NCBI GenBank assembly: GCA_963747535.1
Contig: CAVVFX010000017.1
Coordinates: 868,001-932,000 of the forward strand
DNA length: 64,000 bases
Source: CAVVFX01 sp963747535
Lineage (GTDB): Bacteria; Acidobacteriota; Terriglobia; Bryobacterales; Bryobacteraceae
Direction: 5' to 3'
The first letter of the stretch is position 1; each line of letters begins with the position of its first letter. Both the position numbers and the translations under genes were made by a program. Below the pieces are notes generated by a model. It ran no database searches. It was not told where the DNA came from and saw nothing but the letters and a program-made list of their open reading frames with translations. This document shows, piece after piece, positions 7,420-15,519 of the stretch.

Positions 7420-8397
7420 ATGGCAGCTTCTTCTGAGTTTGTGTTGGGACCAATCCGCGATAGCGCGGAATTCACGCCTTACCGCGCAAGACAGCACGGC
7501 AACTCATCGCCTCTTCTGGCGGTAGCTCCCACCGCGGAACAACCGTTGCCTCAGAGTCTGCGACGCCTTGAGCACGAATACCCGCTGGCAGCCGAATTTG
7601 AGCCCGCGTGGGCGGCCAAGGCTCTGGCGCTCACGCGTCACGAAGGACGGACAATCCTCGTTCTCGCCGACCTGGGCGGTGAGCCTCTCGACGGCGTTCT
7701 TGAGCGGAGCAGGGAGCAGCCTCTTGATCCGGCGCGTCTTCCACGCCTTGCCATTAACCTGGCGGCGGCGCTCGGCCACGTACACCAGCACGGTCTGATC
7801 CACGAAGACGTCAAGCCCGAAAACGTGCTCGTCGCGTTGGAGCTAAGCGGGGACGCCGGCCACGTATGTCTCGCCGGCTTTGGCATCGCGTCCCGACCGC
7901 CCCGCGAGCGCCCGGCTCCGGCCGAGATCATTGCAGCCACACTCGCCTATAGGTCCCCCGAACAGACCGGCCGCATGAATCGATCGATGGATACCTGCAG
8001 CGACATCTACTCCTTGGGCGTCACCTTGTACCAGATGCTTACGGGCGTGCTCCCGTTTGCCGCGGCCGATCCTCCGGAGTGGCTCCGCTGCCACATTCCG
8101 CGTCAGCCGGTAGCACCCGCGGACGCTCGGGCGGTCCCGGGGCCGTTATCCACGATTACCTCGCTCCTCGCCAAAAATGCGGAGGAGCGCTACCGGACCC
8201 CTGCGGGTCTGGTGGCCGATCTTCGGCGGTGCCTGACTGAATGGCAGTCGCATGGCCGCATCGATCCGCTTCCTCTGGGCACGCACGACTCATCGGACCG
8301 ATTGTTGATACCGGAGGAACTGTACGGGAGGAAGCGCGAGGTAAACGCTCTAGTTGCGGCGTTCGATCGTGTCGTGACACAGTGGGCCGTTGAATAA
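7420..8397 (+). CDS. Ser/Thr-kinase-like protein, truncated relative to its multidomain family
   Basis: 325 residues corresponding to the first domain of the very long kinase/AAA-ATPase/TPR/sensor proteins. HEDVKPENVLV (about residue 126) is the catalytic-loop region, LAGFGIAS stands where a DFG motif would be, and TLAYRSPEQTGRMNR and SDIYSLGVTLYQMLTG are kinase motifs VIII-IX. The open frame ends just after YGRKREVNALVAAFDRVV, exactly where the ATPase domain starts in the relatives and in the second copy at 11820. ATG 7420 is preferred over 7243: it aligns with the start of that second copy and has GAGGA upstream. The product would be a lone kinase-like domain. DFG Asp is Gly in both copies, so loss of catalysis cannot be deduced from this copy alone. 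Confidence 0.7.
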   Translation: MAASSEFVLGPIRDSAEFTPYRARQHGNSSPLLAVAPTAEQPLPQSLRRLEHEYPLAAEFEPAWAAKALALTRHEGRTILVLADLGGEPLDGVLERSREQPLDPARLPRLAINLAAALGHVHQHGLIHEDVKPENVLVALELSGDAGHVCLAGFGIASRPPRERPAPAEIIAATLAYRSPEQTGRMNRSMDTCSDIYSLGVTLYQMLTGVLPFAAADPPEWLRCHIPRQPVAPADARAVPGPLSTITSLLAKNAEERYRTPAGLVADLRRCLTEWQSHGRIDPLPLGTHDSSDRLLIPEELYGRKREVNALVAAFDRVVTQWAVE

Positions 8398-8409
8398 GCA
8401 GGTCGGTAG

Positions 8410-8500
8410 CGACTCGGCATCAGCGAGATTACTGTGAAGGCCCATTGAGGACGAATGATTGCAAAAGATGGAGGGCGGTCTTTCTGAAAGATTCGGGGTA
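8410..8500 (+). pseudogene. Remnant of a LuxR/FixJ-type response-regulator HTH
   Basis: One frame reads RLGISEITVKAH, then a stop, then (after a one-base shift) RMMQKME. This is the characteristic recognition-helix end of NarL/FixJ-family response regulators (LGISEITVKAHRGRMMQKM). Only the last 30 or so codons survive, broken by a stop and a frameshift. It begins 12 bases after the stop of the truncated kinase gene. In related loci the large kinase/sensor gene is followed by such a regulator, so a deletion probably joined the two ends. Confidence 0.6.
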
Positions 8501-8529
8501 GACCGTTTTGTCCGAGATTGAGGTGAGCC

Positions 8530-11500
8530 ATGAAGAAAGACGAAACTGGGGCCCTGGTCACGAACAACGGTCTTGGGGCGCTTCTACGCGCGAAGCGCGC
8601 ATGGTGGCGACGTTCCATACCGTCAGTAGCATTTGCGGCGCTCTTCTCAGCATGTGGATGGTCTCAAACCCAGCTTGCGACCGTTTCCGGCATCATCACC
8701 GACCCAAGTGGCGGCCTGGTTCCCGGCGTCAGCGTTACGATTGTCAACCAGGGTACCGGACTGAAACGAAGTGCTGTTACTGACACGTCCGGCGAATACC
8801 GTTTCGCCGGCTTGCCAACAGGAATCTATGATGTTCGCCTAGAGAAGACAGGATTCCAATCTCAGGTTCGCCAAGGGATTGAGATCACTTCGGCTGCCGA
8901 AGTGAAGATCAATTCACAACTCGCAATAGGCGACCTCTCACAGCAAGCGACCGTCAGCGCGAATGTTGCCGCAATTGATAGCACGACGTCGACTGTCAAT
9001 GGAACACTTTCGGACAAAAGCCTGGCGGAACTGCCCCTCGACAACCGCGATCTTTTTAGCGCCGTTACGCTGGAGCCTGGAGTAGCTCCTGACTCGAGCA
9101 GTGCTCCTTCGTTGCTTTCGAGCGGTAAGTCCGGGCAAGCGTCAATTAATGGTATACGGCCGAATATGACGAACGATCTGATCGACGGTATGGATGCGAC
9201 CGATCCGGTCTTCGGATATTCGCCCGCGGGCGCTTCCGGCTTTTTTCTCGGTCTGAATGAGTTGGAGGAGGTTCGTGTTTTGACCCAAACCGTCAATGCG
9301 GAGTACGGCGGGCATGGTGGCGCCGTGATCCAGATGATAACCAAGTCAGGCAGTAACCAACTTCACGGATCTTTGTGGGAATTGTATCGGGGTGCGTCAC
9401 TCGACGCTAAGAACTACTTCGATTTGGGCGCCGATCCGATCCCCCAATTCGTCCGCAATCAGTTCGGCGCCGGAATCGGAGGGCCACTGAAGCGTGATCA
9501 CACGTTTTTCTTTGTCAACTATGAGGGGTTTCGCCAAGTGCAGGCATCCACGGCAATTGCCACGGTACCCGATGCCCTCACCCATCAAGGATTGCTACCC
9601 TCCGCGAATAACCCGGCAGCCTGCACTAACGCCACGCCGAGCGGATGTGTTGCCATTCCGATTAATCCCCAGATACAACCGTTTCTCAATCTGCTGCCTC
9701 CTTCAAACGGGCCAGACAATGGGGACGGAACCGGCGAACTGATCACTGCTAACAAGGGCACCACCCGTGAGGACCACGGAATGGTTCGCATCGACCACAA
9801 CTTCTCCAGTACCCATTCGCTATTCGCGCGCTACACCATAGACGACAGTTCTTCTCTGGTTCCATACGTCGGCACGCCGCCGGGCAGCTATGCGCCGGGA
9901 TTCCCGGCTTTTCACCTGGCGCGGAATCAGTATGCCACCGTTCAGGACCGCACGACATTCGGACCCGAATGGATCAATGAGTTGCGCGTCGCCATCAACC
10001 GGACAACTGCATCTTCTTCGATCGATAATACGCATCCGGGTCTGTCTATTTCTTTGGTTCCTGGCCGGCCGTTCGGAATGATCGATGTTACGGGTATGAG
10101 CCTGATCGGCAACTTCCCGGGATTTCCTTTAGGCGATTTTTCGACCGTTTATCAGGTTCAGGACCAGCTGTCGCGGACAATTGATCGTCACACTTTGAAA
10201 TTCGGCATGGAGTTTCGCAGGCTCCAATACAACGGGCCGTTTGATTTCGGTGTTAACGGATTGTATAGCTTCCAGGATCTCACTTCCTTCGGGCTGCAGG
10301 TATCGAGCGTCAACCCTGCTCTTGAATTCTTCCTTAAGGGTTTGCCCCTGTCGTACGTGGGGGTCAATCCCTCCAACGCCAATTCTGACCGCGGATACCG
10401 TGAAAATATCGCGTCTGGTTTTGCACAGGACTTCGTGCGCGTGAACAGCCGCTTCACCGTAAATGTCGGGTTGCGCTACGATTTCTACTCCAATCCGACC
10501 GAGGCATTCGGGCGCGAGTCAGCTTTTAGAAACCCGGCGACGGATTCCGCGCCAGTTGTCGGCAAGCTATTTGCCGGGACACCGCTCGATCTTTTGTCGC
10601 CCCAGGCGGGCTTTGCATGGAACGTCTTGGGCGACGGCAAAACTGTAGTGCGGAGTGGATTCGGCATCTTTCGCGACCAGCTTCCGGCAATCGTGTTCGG
10701 TATCGACCGGGCGCTACCGCCATTCTTCGGTCTGGAGGAATTCGTTTTCCCTCAATTTCTAAACCCACAAAATGCTGCCCTGACCCAGCCGCTGGACGCT
10801 TTCGCGGCAACCTACTGTCCGAAGTTTCCATACGCGCTGGAATATAACCTCAATGTGGAACGGGAACTCGCGCGGGGCGTGATCTTCAGCGCGGGATACT
10901 TTGGCACGCACGGCAATCACCTCACCCGCCAAGCCGAGGAGAACCCCTTTGAGCCGGCGTCAGGCCAGCGCTACAATCCGAACTTGACATCACCTCTAAT
11001 AGCGGAGTTGACTGACGCGCAATCCTTCTATAACTCTTTTCAGGTGTCCGTTTCGAAACGCTATGCACACAACCTTTTCTGGCAGGCGTCGTATACATTA
11101 GCCCATTCCGTGGATGATGCTTCGGTGGATTTTCCCGGGGAATCTGTGAACGATCCCCCCTCATCTCAGAACATTTTTGATCGAAAGGGGAGCAGAGGCC
11201 TGTCAGACTTCGACGTTCGGGATAATTTCGTGGCAAACGTCGTTTACGATCTGCCAGGAAGCGGACGTCTTCTGAGCGGTTGGCAGGTATCGGCTGTGGC
11301 CAGCGTTCATAGCGGCCTCCCGTTTACCCCGGTGCTCGACTTCGACAATGCCGATATGCAATCGCTGCTGATTCCGGAACGTCCGAACCTGGTTGGCGAC
11401 CCTTACACGGGTGTTTGTCCGAATGGGGCCAGAGTCGGTACTCCGTCATGTTGGTTTAATGCGAGTGCTTTCGCGGTTCCGCCTGCTGGTGAGTTCGGCA

Positions 11501-11796
11501 ATGCCGGACGAAATATCCTGCGGGGGCCGGGGTTCGCGCAATTTGACCCAGCGCTGCACAAAGATTTTGCGATCACTGAACGACGGAAGATTACGGTTGG
11601 GGTGGAAGCGTATAACCTGTTCAATCATCCAAATTTTGGAGTTCCGAGCAATACACAAAATCCGCTTAGCTTGGGTGGTAACGGGGATGCCGTCTTCAAG
11701 GATGCGGCGGGCGATTTCGCCGCCAACGCAGGCCAAATCCTGACCACCGCCGGCACCGGGCGCCAGATTCAACTGGCCGGCCGGTTTACGTTCTGA
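8530..11796 (+). CDS. TonB-dependent receptor with N-terminal carboxypeptidase-regulatory domain
   Basis: 1088 residues. A basic N-terminus and hydrophobic signal segment end near GWSQ. An Ig-like carboxypeptidase-regulatory domain follows (VSGIITDPSGGLVPGVSVTI, then GEYRFAGLPTGIYDVRLEK), then a plug domain (INGIRPNMTNDLIDGMD; EEVRVLTQTVNAEYGGHGGAVI), and a long beta-barrel ending in the aromatic QLAGRFTF, as required for BAM recognition. This is the Oar-like receptor type that is greatly expanded in Acidobacteriota; the ligand is unknown (often complex carbohydrates or peptides). ATG 8530 is preceded by GAGGTGAGCC. The gene lies between two kinase-like paralogous segments (7420-8390 and 11820-12780) on the same strand. 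Confidence 0.92.
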   Translation: MKKDETGALVTNNGLGALLRAKRAWWRRSIPSVAFAALFSACGWSQTQLATVSGIITDPSGGLVPGVSVTIVNQGTGLKRSAVTDTSGEYRFAGLPTGIYDVRLEKTGFQSQVRQGIEITSAAEVKINSQLAIGDLSQQATVSANVAAIDSTTSTVNGTLSDKSLAELPLDNRDLFSAVTLEPGVAPDSSSAPSLLSSGKSGQASINGIRPNMTNDLIDGMDATDPVFGYSPAGASGFFLGLNELEEVRVLTQTVNAEYGGHGGAVIQMITKSGSNQLHGSLWELYRGASLDAKNYFDLGADPIPQFVRNQFGAGIGGPLKRDHTFFFVNYEGFRQVQASTAIATVPDALTHQGLLPSANNPAACTNATPSGCVAIPINPQIQPFLNLLPPSNGPDNGDGTGELITANKGTTREDHGMVRIDHNFSSTHSLFARYTIDDSSSLVPYVGTPPGSYAPGFPAFHLARNQYATVQDRTTFGPEWINELRVAINRTTASSSIDNTHPGLSISLVPGRPFGMIDVTGMSLIGNFPGFPLGDFSTVYQVQDQLSRTIDRHTLKFGMEFRRLQYNGPFDFGVNGLYSFQDLTSFGLQVSSVNPALEFFLKGLPLSYVGVNPSNANSDRGYRENIASGFAQDFVRVNSRFTVNVGLRYDFYSNPTEAFGRESAFRNPATDSAPVVGKLFAGTPLDLLSPQAGFAWNVLGDGKTVVRSGFGIFRDQLPAIVFGIDRALPPFFGLEEFVFPQFLNPQNAALTQPLDAFAATYCPKFPYALEYNLNVERELARGVIFSAGYFGTHGNHLTRQAEENPFEPASGQRYNPNLTSPLIAELTDAQSFYNSFQVSVSKRYAHNLFWQASYTLAHSVDDASVDFPGESVNDPPSSQNIFDRKGSRGLSDFDVRDNFVANVVYDLPGSGRLLSGWQVSAVASVHSGLPFTPVLDFDNADMQSLLIPERPNLVGDPYTGVCPNGARVGTPSCWFNASAFAVPPAGEFGNAGRNILRGPGFAQFDPALHKDFAITERRKITVGVEAYNLFNHPNFGVPSNTQNPLSLGGNGDAVFKDAAGDFAANAGQILTTAGTGRQIQLAGRFTF

Positions 11797-11968
11797 AGGG
11801 ACTCAAGTGGACGCTCTCAATGTCAGCACCTTCTGAGTACCTGTTGGAGCCAATTCTCGATGGCGCGGAATTCACGCTGTACCGCGCCCGGGAACAGCGG
11901 CAATCCAATGCCCCTTCTGATCGTCGCTCCGACCGCGGAACAACCGTTGCCCCAGAGTCTGCGACGCC

Positions 11969-12505
11969 TTGAACACGAATTTTCGCTCGCCGGCCGAACT
12001 TGAGCCCGCGTGGGCGGCCAAGCCGCTGGCGCTCAGGCGTCACGAAGGGCGGCCAATTCTGGTTCTCTCCGACCCGGGCGGTGAGCCCCTCGACCGCGTT
12101 CTTGAGCGGGAGAGGGAGCAGCCTCTCGATCTGGAGCGCCTTCTACGCTCTGCCATTAATCTGGCAGCGGCGCTCGGCCACGCCCACCAGCAAGGTCTGA
12201 TCCACAAAGACGTCAAGCCCGAGAACGTGCTCGTCGACGACTCCAGTCATGTCTGGCTCACCGGCTTTGGCATCGCGTCCCGGCTGCCACGCGAGCGGCA
12301 AGCGCCCGCGCCGCCCGAGGTCGTTGCGGGCACTCTCGCCTACATGTCTCCGGAACAGACCGGGCGCATGAATCGATCGATTGATACCCGCAGCGATCTC
12401 TACTCTTTGGGCGTCACCTTGTACCAGATGCTTACGGGCGGCTCCCGTTTGCTGCCGCCGACCCTTTGGAATGGGTCCACTGCCACATCGCACGTCAACC
12501 GGTAG
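11969..12505 (+). pseudogene. Kinase-like fragment of the decayed regulator
   Basis: The open part of the kinase-like domain. AELEPAWAAKPLALRRHEGRP through IHKDVKPENVLVDDS, LTGFGIASRLPRERQ and SDLYSLGVTLYQMLTG match the copy at 7420 almost residue for residue. The frame opens after an extra base near 11990 and is lost near 12440, where the lobe that should read LPFAAADPPEW becomes SRLLPPTLWNG. A separate functional product is unlikely. Confidence 0.65.
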
Positions 12506-13419
12506 CGCCCGCGGATCGCCGCGAGGTTCCCGAGCCGCTGTCCGCCATCATCATGAGGCTCCTTGCCAAAAACGCGGAAGACCGGTACCAGACCGCCGCG
12601 GGTCTGGTAGCCGATCTTCGGCGGTGCCTCGTCGAGTGGCAGACGCATGGCCGCATCGATTCATTCCCTCTGGGCGCGGACGATTTGTCGGACCGGTTGC
12701 TGATACCAGAGAAACTGTACGGCAGGGAGCGGGAGGTTGATACTCTTCTTGCGGCGTTCGATCGTGTGGTTGCCGGCGGAAGGCCGGAGCTGGTTCTTGT
12801 CTCCGGATACTCTGGCGTTGGCAAATCCGCTGTCGTCAATGAGCTTCACAAATGCCTTGTTCCGCCCCGTGGCTTATTTGCATCCGGCAAGTTCGATCAG
12901 TACAAGCGCGACATACCGTATGCCACGGTAGCGCAGGCCTTTCAGAGCCTTATCCGCCCCCTTTTGAGTAAGCCTGAAGCCGAGCTGAGCAAATGGCGGA
13001 ACGATCTTCGTCAGGCGTTAAGTCCGAATGGCTCCCTGCTTGTGGATCTCGTTCCGGAATTGAAATTAATCATAGGAGAACAGCCACCTGTTGCCCCTCT
13101 ACCGCCTCAAGAAGCGAAGGCTCGCTCGCACCTTGCATTTCGGCGGTTGATCGGCGTTTTCGCGCGCCCTGAACATCCGCTGGCGCTGTTTCTCGACGAT
13201 CTGCAGTGGCTTGATGCGGCAACACTCGACTTTCTGGAGGACTTGCTGGTCCAGCGACGATCTGGCACACCTGCTGGTGGTCGGCGCTTATCGAGACAAC
13301 GAGGTCGACCTGGCGCACCCGCTGACGCGAAAGCTGTCGGCAATCCGTCAAGCCGGAGGACCAGTCGAGGAGATCCGTCTGACGCCGCTGGGCTCCGGCG
13401 ACCTGACACACTTGATTGA
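12466..13419 (+). pseudogene. AAA/STAND ATPase fragment of the decayed regulator
   Basis: This frame carries the end of the kinase lobe (MEWVHCHIARQPVAP), the YGREREVDTLLAAFDRV linker and an ATPase domain with Walker A SGYSGVGKSAVV and Walker B LALFLDDLQWLD. It also has the FASGKFDQYKRDIPYA and VDLVPELKLIIGEQ segments that are hallmarks of the PknK/MalT-like family. After about 13250 the homology moves to another frame (VVGAYRDNEVDLAHPLTRKL, up to about 13545), so the ORF end is not the natural end. Confidence 0.65.
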
Positions 13420-13554
13420 AGACACCCTTCATTGTGAGCCGCAACGCGCAGTGCCGCTGGCGCAACTCATCCACGAGAAAACTGCCGGCAATCCTTTTTT
13501 TGCCATTCAGTTTATCCACGCCCTGGTTGAAGAGGCACTGATTAGCTTTCGAGC

Positions 13555-15519
13555 ATGCACATGCCCGATGGTGCTGGGATCTGGATGCCATTCGCGCTAA
13601 GGGACTATACCGACAATGTTGTGGACCTGATGGTTAACAAGCTGAACCGACTTCCAGGTGCAACTCAAAAGGCGCTCCAGCAACTCGCCTGCATTGGAAA
13701 TAGCGCCGAAGCCGCCACACTTTCTGCTGTTCTTGAGACGTCCGAACAAGAGACCGAAGCAGCACTATGGGAAGCTCTCCAACTGGAGCTGATCGTCCGC
13801 TCGGAGGACTCCTGGCGGTTTGCGCACGACCGCGTACAGGAAGCGGCCTATTCGCTCATTGCGGAAGAAGCGCGCGCCGAGGCTCATCTACGAATAGGGA
13901 GATTGCTCCATGCGCACACTCCGCCTGAAAAGCGTGAGGAGGCGATATTCGAGATCGTCAATCAGTTTAACCGTGGAGCCGGGCTCATCACTTCGGAAGA
14001 TGAGCGCTTCCAGGTGGCTGAGCTCAACCTCGTCGCGGGCAAGCGGGCCAAGGCTTCTACGGCCTACGCCTCAGCCCTTCAGTATTCCATCGCTGGCGCA
14101 GCACTTTTGACGAATGAATGTTGGGAGCACCGCCACGATCTTATCTTTCAACTGGAATTGCATCGGGCCGAATGCGAGTTCCTGACTGGCGAGCTGACCG
14201 TCGCGGCAGAGCGCGTGGAAATGCTTCGATCGCGTGCCGCTGATACCGTCGAACTGGCGATGGCCACGTGCCTGGGTATCGATGTCTACATGACGCTCTT
14301 TCAGGTCGACCGTGCCGTCGCCATCGCCCTCGAATACCTGCGCCATCTCGGTATCGAATGGCCGATCCATCCGACGGAGGAACAAGCACGAAGCGAATAC
14401 GAACTGATCTGGTCGCAACTCGGAAGCCGCGAGATCGAGAACGTTATTGATTTCCCCCTGATGAGCGACCCCGCTTCTATCGCGACTATGGATGTTCTGA
14501 CCAAAGTATCGATTCCTGCATTGTTTACGGATAAGAATCTTTTCGCCCTGGTCATCTGTAGGGCGGTTAGTCTCAGCATCGAGCACGGTAACAACGACGG
14601 TTCGTGCCTCGACTATGTGCAGCTTGGCTTCATAGCGGGGCATAGGTTCGGCGACTACAGGAGTGCATTTCGATTCGGTCGGCTCGGCTGTGATCTGGTT
14701 GAAAAGCGTTGCTTGAAGCGCTTCCAGGCTGCGACCTATGCCACCTTCGCCGGCATGATCATGCCATGGATGAAACATGTCTCGGCTTGCTGTAGTGTGA
14801 TGCGTCAAGCCTTCGAGATTGCCAACAAGATCGGCGACCTCACATATGCAGGGTACAGCCGTGTCGCCTTGAACAGCCTGCTGATCGCGGCGGGAGATCC
14901 ACTCGTCGAGGTGCAAAGTGAAGCCGAGGATGGTCTTAACTTCGCGCAGAAGGCGAAGTTCGGTCTCGTGAGTGACATGATCACCACGCAGCTACGGTTT
15001 ATCCGAACACTCAGGGGCCTGACGACAACCTTCGGCTCCTTTGACCATGGAGAATTCGAGGAGATCGCGTTCGAGCGTCATCTGGCCAGTCATCCGGCTA
15101 TGGCGTCGGCCGAGTGCTGGTACTGGATCCGAAAGCTGCAGGCGCGCTTCTTTGCCGGCAGACTATCATTCGGCCGTCGAGGCCTCACTAAGGGCCCGGC
15201 CGCTGCTTTTGGCTTCGCCGAGCTTTTGAGGTGGCAGAATATGAATTTTACGGCGCGCTTGCCCATGCTGCGTGCTGCGATTCTGAAACAGCGGACCAAA
15301 GCCGGGAGCATTTCGATGCTCTCGAAGCTCACTACAAACAGCTTCAAATATGGGCGGACAACTGTCCAGAGAATTTCGAGAACCGCGCCGCGCTGGTGGG
15401 GGCGGAGATTGCGCGGATCGAAGGCCGCGAGTTGGATGCCGAGCGGCTTTACGAACAGGCCATCCGTTCGGCGCGCACGAACGGCTTTGTCCATAATGAG
15501 GCGCTCGCCTATGAGGTAG
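13555..15519 (+). pseudogene. TPR-like helical fragment of the decayed regulator
   Basis: The frame resumes with LRDYTDNVVDLMVNKLNRLP, followed by FAHDRVQEAAYSLI, NLVAGKRAKASTAYASAL and HRAECEFLTGEL, the helical superhelix that follows the ATPase in this family, up to CWYWIRKLQARFFAG near 15170. Beyond about 15200 the translation (LTKGPAAAFGFAEL) is out of frame and homology continues in the frame of 15231. About 550 in-frame codons of helical repeats remain. Confidence 0.6.

Noticed and set aside
7420..12260. Kinase-like domains as recently inactivated pseudokinases because the DFG Asp is Gly
   Set aside because: Both copies carry Gly at this position, and from memory LTGFGIASRLPRERQ is usual in this family, so it is not evidence of local decay.
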